Below are positions 13,311 through 25,204 of a stretch of DNA of 64,000 bases, in pieces (position 1 is the first letter of the stretch; each line of letters opens with the position of its first letter). Made by a program: the position numbers and the translations under genes. The notes beneath the pieces were generated by a model. The model did not search any database, was not told the DNA's origin, and saw only the letters and a list, made by a program, of their open reading frames with translations. The stretch is from Phorcus lineatus (Eukaryota > Mollusca > Gastropoda > Trochida > Trochidae). Where the stretch lies: positions 39,368,054 to 39,432,053 of the forward strand of contig OV121094.1 of assembly GCA_921293015.1 (NCBI GenBank). Reading direction: 5' to 3'.

Positions 13311-14248
13311 CAGCAGCTTAAGTTTCTCACAGACTGTTAACAAATACATTAAAAAGGAAATTCTACCACAGTGTATTGCACGACTGATGTAATCAAATTT
13401 TCCTCAAATATAACAGATGATACAACTTCACAGAAAATAATTCACTTTAATTTCCTTTGTTAAATGGAGGGTCAAACTGTCATTAAAGAACCATAAAGAA
13501 GGTGTTGTTTTCAAGTAATAACAATCAATAACATTGCATTGAACAAAAGCTAACCTTAACGCTAAGATCTCTTTGAGATGCCCACCCGTTCAGCTGGCTA
13601 GAGAGAACCTGTCTTAATATCATATTTGTAACTTCGCAGTAATGGATCGATAAGTACATTTTAGAAGCAAAGAAGTTTCTATCGCCGATAAACATTCGGA
13701 GAGTTATTAATTAACACATGATTATTATTGTAGTTGATTTTGTCTTGAGCTGATGAACATCATTAAAATAATGTCCTTTTACATAAAAAGCTATCCCTTG
13801 ACTGAAATAGAAACTATGATGCTTCTTTTAGGCATTATTTAGGCACTTTGATTTATTTAGGATGTTCTATATAAAAGAACAGTGCATGAAAAGTATGATG
13901 GAGTTGATAATTCTATGTTGTCCTTCTAATCTACTGCTGAACATAAAAACTTCAAAAATATTTTTCCGGCACTTTACATTTGAGCATTACGTTGTATTAG
14001 ATCATTTAATGAATGAATTATTCAAAACCTTTTTAGATGAACAACTTCCTTATTTCAAGAATAAAAGTATCTGGTGTACGTAATAATTGGATTAACTTGC
14101 AGGTTCAGAAGCAGACCTTTATTCAGAAAACAGTGCATGAAATAACTTTTGGTCTCAAATATCAATATCTTTCAAATGATGACGTATATGAAGTCTCCAT
14201 TTTATTGTTTCTGCTTTCTATTAGTGGAATAACCTATTACTCTACAGT

Positions 14249-14591
14249 AGGGCTTCCAAGGGTCCTCGAGCATTTGAGCCATGTCCAGATTGACTCACGT
14301 CCATTTTCTCGGACTCAGTTACTCCAAAAGAGGAAATCACTGTTATTTTTTTATCTAATTTTAAACTATTAGTCTATAATTTGTGAAATAATCTCTGATA
14401 ATGTCAAGACATCAGTGCCAAAATATACCGTACATGAATATATATAAGTTGGCATATATGCGTAGTATATCTGAGCTGAACAAAAATCACATGACCTCTT
14501 GTGTGAAGGTAAGTATTTTTGGTACTCGGATCCGAGTCGAGTCTGACCACTCGAGTATCGAGTCAAATTTTTTGCACCTGTGCGAGCCTAA
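14249..14591. mobile_element. Possible small hAT-like element with CTCGAG motifs
   Basis: The left end 'tagggcttccaagg' is followed by 'cctcgag' and 'tgactca'. The right side contains 'ccgagtcgagtctgacc', 'actcgagtatcgagtc' and ends in 'gcgagcctaa'. This gives a weak inverted similarity between the ends and many gactcgag-type repeats. No target duplication is seen, so the call is tentative. Confidence 0.3.
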
Positions 14592-15428
14592 CTTTCAATT
14601 AACAGAGTTATAACATTTTGTCACTACTCCAAGGCTAAAGTTCAAGAATTCGACGTCATGCAACAATCATCAGTTGTAGTTAATTTGCTTACCTGCCATA
14701 AACAGTTATGAAGCTGAGTTTTCAAGAATTTTCTGTATTCAAATACCGTTGCCTTGCACTTGCATGTTATGAATCAGTCTTAGAATCTAGGGAGCAAGGT
14801 ATCAAATAACTTTCTATATTCAATACTGTTATCTTCCCCAAGTTTTTTGCTTAGATCAGCATCTTTGTTTATGGAAATATTTAGTGGTTTTGTTTGTAAG
14901 TTTTGATGGTATTAGAAAATGATTTTGTTCCAATATGATATCCTTTCGTGTTTCTTTCATTGAACAAAGCATGATTTTGAAATCTACATCTCTACTTCCT
15001 CTTACAAATATGATAGTCTTTCTCTTTAACATTTTGAGAGCAGAAATGAAAGGTGGAGATTGGAATAATAAGGAATTATCATGATGGCGTATACTACAGT
15101 AGGTTTGTTAAAAAAACCTTTTGTTCCTTATCATCGTCAACTGTGCATTTAAGAAGGGAAAACATTCTAGGCAGTGATTGTACATTCAAATTTGACTAAT
15201 TCAAGAACTATATACTGGAATCTCCTCATATTATAGGTTCTCCATTGTAATAAATGTAACTGACATCAGGATTTTGGGGTTATCCTAAATTTTTTCAGTT
15301 ATCTCAGTTACATTATTTTAGTGAGCGTCAGAATTTAGAATTATCACTGGATTTGGATAACCTAACCTAACAGTTACACTGTTACCCACCAGAAAAGCAC
15401 TGTAACAATTAATCCAAAACACTCTTCT

Positions 15429-15452
15429 CCCCCCCCCCCCCCCCCCACCCCC
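15429..15452. repeat. Poly-C tract (18 C, then A, then 5 C)
   Basis: A homopolymer of 18 cytosines followed by one A and five more C. The opposite strand is G-rich and could form a quadruplex. Length in such runs is error-prone in assemblies. Confidence 0.9.
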
Positions 15453-16876
15453 TTTGTTGTTGATCTCATGATAATGAAGAAGTATCAAATGAAAGACAAT
15501 CTCATTTATGAATTAAAGGTGTTCAAATAAAGGTACAAACTTTGGTTCAGCTATGCAAATTCATTTCCCTACCTGGTATGACTTAAATGACTTAAAGGAA
15601 TTCACAATGTGATGGAGACAAAAAGGGGATTTTTGCTGTCAGGGAGCTTTGTAGAATCGAAATCCAATGTATTAAAAAAAAACCTTTTTTTCCTTGATTT
15701 ATAGGGCTTTTTGTCAAAAATTGCTTTTTCTAGAAAATTGCACCACTACAAAACTTGACACCCCCCGGGCTATGAAATAGAGGTATTGTAGAAGTAAAAA
15801 TGCATTCATAGTTTTTCTCGCAAATGGATAGAGCAAACTCCTTAATTAGTTCTTTTTGAGTTTGGCTGATGGACTACTCATTTCTTTCATAGAATGAGGT
15901 ATTAACTGGAAGTACATTGATCATCATTATGACCAATGATTTGCTATTCCAGCAACCTACACATGTTTTACTGCAAATTGGTGTTGCAGCTTTTCTTCCT
16001 GTAATACCATTAAACACCATAATATAAGTCAAATAAAATTGGCAAAATCCTACATTATTGATCACAGAAACTAGATATATATAGATTTAATAGATTATGA
16101 ATAGTGATCGAATGCAATTTGTTAAATTTTGGATAACACAATTAGGAAAAGTAAAAATGTTTGTACAATTTCAGAACAATTCCTCATGATTTACAGAAAG
16201 TAAAATGAAATTGGCAAAATCCAAAATCAAAATAGTGAGTGCATTGAATATGTTATATATGTATTAAAGATAACATAATCTGCAATAGTCCTTTTTACGG
16301 AAGAGTCGATCGTCGTGACTTACAAAAGCTTTCATGTTGTGCTTTAGAAAATGAGACATCACTGCTTTATAAAATTTTACAACATTAATTTAGACAAAGA
16401 AATTTAGATTGATGATCAGTTAGCTGAAAAACCCACTTTGATCTGTTGCTATTTTATTGACTTTTTCTCTTGATGATTTATGATTCATTTTTAACAAAAG
16501 CATTAAAACAAGCATTAGAATTTCAAGCAAATTTCAAATGCACCTGTGGTTGTCATAGCAACCGGATCAATGCAACAGTACACTTGCATTAATATCATGC
16601 ACTTTCACTTTTTATTCCATGTTTGAATTCAAAATATGCAAGAAAAATCAATAATATTTGTAATTTCCTCCATTTCTTTATTTGATGCTTATTTCACTGC
16701 TGGTGTCACTAATAATAATGACAGCACGTTAAAAAGATGAGAATAAGACAAATGTGGCTTTAGAGTATGTTGTCGGTTAAAGTTTGTTTTTCAGTGCTCA
16801 CATTACAAGATTTGGTCGCTACTGTAGATGGATGGTAATTATCTTGATGAAACTGAACCTCATGTAGTGATTTGAT

Positions 16877-16920
16877 CCGAGCCACATCTCCCATTTAGCC
16901 GAGCCACATCTCCCATTTAG
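16877..16920. repeat. 22-bp exact tandem duplication
   Basis: Two identical 22-bp units starting 'ccgagccacatctcccattt' lie head to tail, and a third copy begins with 'ccg'. Confidence 0.9.
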
Positions 16921-17073
16921 CCGGTATTGGATTAAAGAGTAATCAGAGGCCTGTTGGTATTGTGTTCAGCTGTAGGTGTGGTCAGTGTTCGTAGCGTTGC
17001 CTGAGTGTAGTCTTATTTACGTGTCTCAGAGTATGTTTTAGATATCTATATCATCTCTCAGGAATCCCTTGGC

Positions 17074-17187
17074 GACTTGTTGTGTGTTTTAATGTATTTA
17101 TTTTTTGGTGTAATGTATATTGTTTTAAACGACTTGTTGTGTGTTTTAATGTATTCATTTTTTGGTGTAATGTGTATTGTTTTAAAC
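17074..17187. repeat. 57-bp tandem duplication
   Basis: Two 57-bp units beginning 'gacttgttgtgtgttttaat' are adjacent and differ at two positions. A short (ctgt)n run follows at 17217-17233. Confidence 0.9.
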
Positions 17188-17235
17188 GAGTGAGATGTAA
17201 ATAAAACTATCTGTCTTACTGTCTGTCTGTCTGAC

Positions 17236-17530
17236 TCTGTGGGGTGGGTGTGAGGTTGGAGTTAAATGATAAGAAATGTTAAAAGACGTATGTTGCTGAG
17301 AGGGTTGATTCTAGCTGCTAATGCCAGGCCTAGTGGTCTAGGGTAAGGTGTGGTCATTGCTGGCAGTGTTGCCTGGATCTGTGGGTGGGTGGGAGGTTGG
17401 AGTTGAACGATAAGAAATGTTAAAAGACGTATGTTGCTGAGAGGGTTGATTCTAGCTGCTAATGCCAGGCCTAGTGGTCTAGGGTAAGGTGTGGTCATTG
17501 TTGGCAGTGTTGCCTGGATCTGTGGGGTGG
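17236..17530. repeat. 141-bp tandem duplication, about 2.1 copies
   Basis: 'ggttggagtt' at 17254 recurs at 17395, giving a 141-bp period. The units share 'ggttgattctagctgctaat' and 'gtggtctagggtaaggtgtg'. A partial third copy ends at 'tctgtggggtgggtt' near 17530. The unit is nearly identical between copies, so the duplication is recent. The minus-strand frame through it (17262-17633) only reflects the period being divisible by three. Confidence 0.85.
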
Positions 17531-17654
17531 GTTCAAATCTCTGAATAAAGTGCAGGAATTTGTCTTTTTGCAGATAGTGTGATCCCAAATGTAACAATAC
17601 CAGTAGTGAGTTATGAAATGTATGATGAATCAATAGGTATTCATTAATGGCAGT

Positions 17655-17795
17655 AATAGTAATAATGATAAGAATAATAATAATAATAATACTTTATTAC
17701 CCCGAAAGGAATTCATTTTGTATCTTCGCAGAGCTTGAACATACAGGAAAGGCAACACAAGTTACATGTAATACATAAACAAACACACTCTATTA
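17655..17795 (-). mobile_element. Retroposon 3' end with (ATT)n tail
   Basis: Read on the minus strand, 'cctttcggggtaataaagta' runs into a TTATTATT tail (17672-17692 on the plus strand). This is a common LINE/SINE 3' end style. Only the tail region is recognisable and no coding part remains. Confidence 0.45.
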
Positions 17796-17799
17796 ATTC

Positions 17800-20639
17800 A
17801 AAGATCATTTAATAGACAAACGCTGAAAGGAATGAATGTATTTTTACCTCTATTGGTTTTATAACAGGGTAATTCTGTGTACACAATAATGCAAAAGTAA
17901 AATTTCAGACATTAAGAGGAAGTGATATGATAGAAGAAAATTAAGATTTTTTTTTAAGAAAATGGTGTATGTATGGTATATTTATTGAAAGGATGGATAA
18001 CCTTTGTTTAAGTTAAGGCTTTGTGATTTCCATTGGAAATTGCCAGGTTATGGGTTAATATTACTGTGGACATTGGGTGAATAACAGTGGGAGGAGTCAG
18101 AAGGTGGAGTAGGATGTTAGTGTTAAACGATATTTAAAATGCGTTGGGTGCTTACAGAGAGTATTTCCGTAACATATAAGAGAGCAAATATATATATAAG
18201 CGTGTGTAAATGAATTAGAATATAGTTACTCCTGTTCTGCTTAATATTTTCTAAATATGTTTTGTATCATGATTTTGAGGAATATGATATGGTTTATTGA
18301 TTTTCCTCCAATTTTGTGTTAAGACATCTTGTCTTCATAGTTTTGGTTATGCATTTATGACAGTGCTAATAACTGTATATATATTCTTCATATTTTTCTA
18401 TATATTCCTATGTATATGTTTTTCAATATTTTCAAGTTGTTGAGTAAATTCACAACAGAAACATGTCAATTCTCTTATACAAACACCTGAGGCAATTACC
18501 TACCCAGATGAATAGTCTTTTATATGCTTTAGTAATCAGCAACTCTTTATTGTCCATCACTTTAGGCAATCTAAATGAAACAATTGTAACATCTATACTT
18601 AAGGAAGTATCATATGTCAGTCATACTCTATTTGACATTTAATATGCTAGAGGGCTAAACAGCTTTCAGTCATGGGAATCCCTTAAATAGGGCCCTCTCT
18701 GAAACAAACATCAGTGGAGTCCAGAGTGGAATCTACAGCGGGAAATGAGAGTGGAGTTTAGAGTTGGCTGCTAAGTGAGGTATGGGCATGGGGCAGTCAC
18801 TTTGCCACCATTTGCTGTCAACATCACGGCTGACCTTTTTCTTCATACTCATGATGTCATAATGAAATAAACCATCATCTCTATGACGTCACCTTTTTTT
18901 GTTTTCTGTCCACCCCTGTCTGATCAGATGCTTTCCCCAGAACTCTGAGGTTGGATCCAATAGCATCAAGCTAATTCCCTGGGATTAAGTTTAGACTGGT
19001 GTCAACCTGTGAGATGGTAATGCCGATCATCCTGCGGGTTGGCGCCTTCTTTGACACATTTCACCTGGAGAACTAATGGATGTATGCCTAGTTTTGAACA
19101 TCAACGATACAAAGATCAATGAGCTTCAGAGCCCATGACTCTCTTTTGTTATTATTGCGTCGCAACCAGTGTTTTTACGTCACAGTTTGCTTTTGACTTT
19201 GTGTTCCAAATGCTTTATGGCGATATTTCTGGCTTTGCTTCATTGTTGACTGAAATTATTTTCTTTGATTTCACTACTTTGTTAATAAACAGAATATTAC
19301 TTTTGTTCATACTATGTTTATGATGATTTTGTGCAGAAATATCATGATCACTTGCTTTTTGCTCAGGAAATACTAATGTTTAGGCACTCGTGTTGCAAAC
19401 ATGTGTCATGGTCACTCATGTAGTATCTTCCATTTACAAATATATCTAATCCAACCTGTAATAAACTTAATTATCTGATAAAAACTATAGAAGTATTATT
19501 AAGCAATCAATTTCTTGTACCTTTTCATTTCTTATCTCTTAAAAAATTTCAATATAATAAAATGGTTTCTAATGTACAAATTGATAAAAAATTATTTCAT
19601 TTTGTGCTTGATTAAAGCATGGACTTTAAATATCTTATATTCTTGACAAGATTTAATTGTCTTCTATTACGTAGAACAAATAAACGAGAGAAAAAAGAAA
19701 AAAAGTAATGAAATATCTAATAAAGTTTACTGTTAAAGAAAATCTGATTGTGATATCAAAACATTTGATCCATAAAATATAAAGTTGCAAAGAATAAAGC
19801 TTGTAAAAATCTGCATGTTTTACTTCAAATGGGTAGTTAAAAGCAATATTCAAAAATTTCAATTCCATTTCGCCCAAGCATCATTTGCAAACAAAGACAG
19901 CTGAGATGCAGAGAACAACATATATGCTCAACATTTACAAAATAAAACATTTTTCTGAAACTGACTTTACATGTAATTGACAAGTGCAGGTCAAAGTGAC
20001 ATTTGGATTGTGTAATCGGAGAAAAAAATAACAAATTTAGAATTCAGCTAGCTTTAGGCTGTAAGCAAGTTATTATCAGTTATAGTTTTTTTATTAATGG
20101 GCATCAAATTTTATGAGTTTTCCAACCAACTTGTAGAGGGTCCATGAAAAGATTGCTCTTTGAATATTCATGTACCAGGAGTCACTCAAGCGCTTTATGA
20201 AATTGATCATCTATAGCCTTTTTCAAAATTAATTGATTCTTGTTAACATTTATTTCAAAAATTGAAGATTATCTGCCTGATTAAGATATCCCTTGAGAAC
20301 AGAAAAGAATTGTTGATGTTTGAGTTTATCTTTAGTAAAGAATGTGGTGAAAATACAGGTTATAGCACTAAGGTCGCCTTCCTGAAACCTTCATATTTTT
20401 CCTACCATTGGTTACAAAAGACCAATGTCCTTTGAGAGAGTGGAAGGAGTTTGCCCTCAGAATAAGGTTGGGGTGTAATGACTGTGTGGAGAATACATAT
20501 ATATCTTGATTGAATTACCTTTGTCAACCCTCAACATATGTAACCATTCCTCAATCACCATGCTGTTGTTATCTTTGAGGACATTCTCCTTAAAAGTAAA
20601 GGAGACCAAACATTCCTCTCTGAAATACCAAAAGAGAGT
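17800..20639. other. Non-coding stretch
   Basis: No exon or repeat unit could be supported. Frames at 19135-19323 (+) and 19653-20034 (-) are AT-driven and hydrophobic by composition. They have no splice borders or motifs. Confidence 0.45.
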
Positions 20640-21620
20640 TCCCTGGCTTAGACCCTACAGTTATTACCTGACTTACACTCACAAACATATGCCTGATTGT
20701 ACCCAGGGGTGATTATCTTAACATGTACAGAGGGTTGTTCTATAACTTGTGTAAGAGATTTGGCCAGATTTGTACATTTGTATCTGAGTGATTTTGCCTG
20801 ACTTGTTACCAAAGGTTGTTCTCTAACTTGTACCCGTGAGTTATTCCAACAATTGAACGAAAGAGTTATTCCAAAACTTGTAGCCAATTGTTGTTCCAAC
20901 TCTTGTACCAACGGAATGTTCCTATAACTGTACCCGAGGAATGTTCCTACACTTGTACCCGAGGAATGTTCCTACACTTGTACCCGAGAAATGTTCCCAC
21001 ATTTGTACCTGAGGATTGTTCCCAAACTAGTACCGGAGGAATGTTCACACTTTTACCAAAGGAATGTTCCCAAACTTGTACCCAAGAAATGTTCACACAC
21101 CTGTACCAGAGGAATGTACCCAAGCGTTGTTCCCAAACTTGTACCAAAGGAATGTTGACACACTTGTAAAAATGGAATTTTCCAATACTTTTACATGAGG
21201 TATGTTTCTATACTTGTACCTGAGGAATGTTCCCAAACTTCTAGCTGAGGAGTGTTCCCTAGCTACCACCCAAGGTTTTTGGGACAAAAGGGTTGTTTCC
21301 TGATTTTTACTGATTGTTACATTTCCTGACATGTATCCAAAGGGTATTGCCTGACTTGTGCCAAGAGATTTACCCAACTTGTATTGAAGGAGTATTCCAA
21401 GATTTAAACCCAAAGGTAATGTCTTACTTGTACCTCAGAGATATTGCCAAGGGTATTGACAGACTAGTACAAGATACACATGTACCAGAAATATATTGCC
21501 TGTCCTTTACCCAAGATAAATTGACTTTTTTATACCAAGCAAGTATTCCCAGACTTGTACCTCAGCAAACATCAATTTGTGAGTTCCTCAATTACCTTGT
21601 TTACTGCATACCTATAGGGG
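20640..21620. repeat. Degenerate 25-bp minisatellite, about 1 kb
   Basis: The consensus unit of about 25 bp contains 'gaggaatgttcc' followed by 'acttgtaccc'. It is best preserved at about 20905-21250, where several successive units are nearly identical. It decays outward to both sides with substitutions and small indels, which suggests an old array with a younger homogenised core. Frames on both strands (for example 20888-21169 and 21093-21413) come from the array and are not treated as genes. Confidence 0.85.
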
Positions 21621-23026
21621 TGTGAGTATTAATTTTGACTGCACATAATAAAGCTTAAGATAAAACAGATATGGCTGTAAAAGTTTGTTGTTGGTTTAAG
21701 ATTTGGTTTTATTACTTAATTCCCTAATCTCAAAAGTCCCTTACTTTGATTATAGTGACCTTGATGTGGTGATTTTAATCTGAGATACAGTAAGTATCAG
21801 TTTGAAGATATTGATATTAGACGGAGATATATCTTATATGAGGTCATTTATTATGTGGAGAGGCATAATATCTAAATGGTTATGTCAGTGGGTTTTGACA
21901 AAGTTTGTGTGGGTGTAAAATAAGGTAGATAAAAGTTGAAGGGTTTTTCAGAGGATTTATCAATAGATATTGAAAAGAACATGTTACATTATGTTCCTTA
22001 TTATCAAAAATTTAATTAATGATTCTTAAATACAACAACCAGTTCATCAAATGGCAAACCGTATTCGATGATTATAAACAAACTGTGCGCTTAGAAAATT
22101 GAAAAAAGGGGGCGCTTATTAAAATTGCAGTCCATTAAATTCCAAATATTATGAAAAGAAAAGGTTAGAAAATTGAAATGAGTGAGCATTTACTAAAATT
22201 GCTTTCTAATAAGTTCTAAAGGTTATGAAAAGAACAAGTTTTTACATATTTATATGTTCAAAAGTTTAAAAGTTTGACCTTCAAAAATATGGATTAAAAA
22301 GACATTTGCTTACATGCATGATTAGATATACACACTGCTCCCTGTCTATATATGACATTCAGAACAATACTCGTGTTCCAATTGCATCTGCCTAGCTTTA
22401 TCACATGGGGAAAGTTATGAGAAGCGGGCACTTATTGTAAGAATAAGTGGATTGTTGTTAGATTTCCAGAGCTTTAGTGAGGAATTTATCATAATAAATC
22501 ACGAGGGACAGATCAACCATAATTCCGAGCTTTGAATTGGTTATTCTTTTTCTTACAAGTAAAATTTAAGAATATTTATGGTCCTTTCTGAAAATATAGA
22601 ACGAACAACAATTATGTCATGTCTTCATTCGCGCTTATTATGTTCAATATGGTCATCATTCTTGTTCTTTGATATTAACCTCGTGGTTCTCAATATTTTT
22701 GGATGACCCTCCCCCTTAAAGTGAATATTTCATATCAAATGATTAACTCATTTTCATGTGCCTTTTTCATAATGATTTTGTTGGTTTTGTAAAACTTTTG
22801 TGTGAAAATGTTCTTGTTTCATTTTGATTGCAAAATTTTGAAGAAAATCAGAATCAAGGATGATGCTGGAAGCATGCAAAGGCGTGTTTTCGTTGGCATC
22901 ATTAAGGAATCTGATGATATCCTTTACCGAGGCAGAAATAAAATCTCCCAGAAGGTTGTGATTTACCTCATGTCATACAATGTTTGCACATGATGTTTAT
23001 TCTAATTGCATACATATTTTCTGTAA
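21621..23026. other. Non-coding stretch
   Basis: AT-rich. Near 22090-22230 there are two loosely similar blocks containing 'agaaaattgaa' and 'ttactaaaattgc', suggesting an old local duplication. The 63-residue frame at 22802-22993 has no recognisable motif. Confidence 0.4.
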
Positions 23027-23275
23027 GGGGTCATGATAGCTCAGTGTTTATCACATTTGGCTTCATCTTCATATCAAGAGTCAATCTAGGAGTTTGAGAC
23101 CCAGCAAATTTGTCCGCAGTATAGAACTGTTCAAAATGCAACAAGGTTTGGTAGCCAATGTGACACTGGTCACTCTCAAAAGTGGAGTTAAACCCAAATC
23201 AACTCCATATTGTCTCTAATGACATTTTGGATGTATTTCATTTGACGTATAAAGCACTCTTGGCACATAGAAGAT
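23027..23275 (+). mobile_element. Degenerate tRNA-derived SINE
   Basis: An A-box-like 'atgatagctcagtgtttatc' and a B-box-like 'gagtttgagaccc' spaced as in a tRNA are followed by a non-tRNA body ending near 'aaagcactcttgg'. The stems are broken, so it is not a working tRNA. The borders are approximate. Confidence 0.5.
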
Positions 23276-24485
23276 TGAAAAATATTAGAATAGCTTACCA
23301 TTTAATAAAATGAGTAATATGCCTTAAATTTGTATTCTAAATTGATTTTAATAGAATCATACCACTATCTTAATGCATTCAAAATGGATTAGCTTTTATG
23401 CTTTTGGCATGCTACCATATGGAAGAAAAGACATACTTTTGATGCAACTCCCTGACTTACGGAAAAAGAGGTTCAAAGTCAAGAGTCAAACTCTTTCAAG
23501 TTAAACAGCCTCGGTTTCTCCAGTTTGGTCATTGAGAAGGGGAACTCAATTTCACATGGGGGCAAGGACTCTTATTAAATCAAATTTGGTATTTAAATGT
23601 AATAAAAAGACTGTCAGTTTTTGACCATGTTTATTTCATCTTGGAAGGATGCTGAAAAGTGAATCTTTTGCTTGTGTCAAAGTCACTCATGAAAATAAAC
23701 TTTTAATCTGAATTTATGAGATAGACATGGTATTAGTAAAGAAAGGAAAGATATTTGATGAAAGCTTCATTAAAGCGCCCTGCCCAGATTTGGATACATA
23801 CTAAATATTCTTATCTTGATTTTTAACTACTTTCTCCTGTGTTCATTTGCATCTAAAATGACTGTTGTCAATAGAGACCTAAATGTCCTCTGGTAATACG
23901 AGAGCAAGAATGCAGTAAGCATACCAAATTGTCTCATAATGTAATCTTGGAGATGGTTTTGTGTTCCATCGACGTCGGTAAATGACTGTTTCAAATTGTT
24001 TGACGTTTAATCTTACCTCTACTAACACGGAGGCACTTGCTGAAAATTGAGATTATTGAAACGATTAAGTATAAAATTTAAAATTTTCATAATGTTCCAC
24101 TGTAGTCCCTTTATAAAAATTAATTTCATTTGCCTCTTAAAATAAAATCTTTGTCATCTTAAATTGAAGAGTATAAATAAGTCTTGTGTAATGTCAACCT
24201 TTTTCAGGTAATGGCAAATGGTAAGAATTTATTGAGTGAATTTTTTTCCATTTTCTGGAAAAATTTCTATCAAATTATTTATTCCCTTAAGTGTTATATC
24301 ATTGGATTTCTTTTTAATTTTTATGTAACAGTTGGAACAATTATTGATAAAAAAAATTAAAAAATATTTGACAATACTTTATGAAATATTAGATTAATGG
24401 TTACTGAATATTGAGAATCATAAAATGTTTAAAACTTTTTTAAAAAATCATTTTTGTATGTATATGATATGTACATAATACAGAA
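23276..24485. other. Non-coding stretch
   Basis: AT-rich DNA without exon-like frames or clear repeats. Confidence 0.45.
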
Positions 24486-24493
24486 TGATATAC

Positions 24494-24898
24494 TAGGGGT
24501 GAAACGGTACGCTTGCATACGAGTATTGCGGTACAGGACCCTCGGTTCGGTATGAGACCAATAGTCGTCATATTTCTTTGAACGAGATCTCAAAAAGTCA
24601 CATCATTCAAACACTAGTGTTGAGAGTTAAAGATCAAGCCAAATCGTTCTGAATGTTTACTGCCGGGAAAATTGCGACAGGTATCGTTACCACTTTGAAA
24701 CTTGAAGACGTTTAATGATAATAAATAAAAACTTTCTTGATCATTGACTTTTTGAATAAATATTATTGTTTTTTTAAGTTAATCAAATGATATTGTGGAC
24801 GCAAATTGATATGGGGTATGAACCGAAAATCCATGTTAATGTACGCTGCACCAAACCGAACGGTTCAACTATAGTAGTAGTGAACCGTTTCACCCCTA
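24494..24898. mobile_element. hAT-like MITE (405 bp) with perfect 8-bp duplication
   Basis: The terminal repeats start 'taggggtgaaacggt' at both ends, the right one in reverse complement. They are flanked by identical 8-bp 'tgatatac' at 24486-24493 and 24899-24906. This is diagnostic of hAT-family insertion. There is no transposase, so it is non-autonomous. Confidence 0.92.
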
Positions 24899-25204
24899 TG
24901 ATATACAATGAAGCTTAGACGTGGACATCGTTACTGATTGCCGTATTGTATAGTTTTTAATTTTAATGGAACCATTTACCGCGGTGACAATGATTTCTTA
25001 CATTTCCTTACTCTTAGTACGAACAAGTATTGAGAGTCATCTTATTGTCCCATTCAATTTTTTCTAATAAAAACTGTATTTTGAATGGACTTACAACATC
25101 TGATAGTTAGAAAATAAAAAGAACTAGACACTTAAATGGCCAATTTGTTTTGGTAAAGCATAATTCTTTTTTAACATCTTATTTGTTTATGATTTTTGTA
25201 AATA

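Larger units (their letters stand above)
13311..16876. other. Non-coding stretch, including a poly-C tract
   Basis: No gene is recognised. The frames at 13862-14083, 14037-14372 and 14401-14613 show no motif and overlap one another on both strands. A poly-C run and a possible small transposon are listed separately. The remainder is plain AT-rich sequence. Confidence 0.45.

Noticed and set aside
14037-14372. 111-residue plus-strand protein
   Set aside because: No domain, no convincing splice borders, and it runs into a possible transposon end.
17262-17633. 123-residue Pro/Thr-rich protein
   Set aside because: It is the minus-strand reading of a recent 141-bp duplication.
20888-21413. Protein genes on either strand within the 25-bp array
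   Set aside because: Both strands are open for the same reason, repeat composition, with no start context or splice sites.
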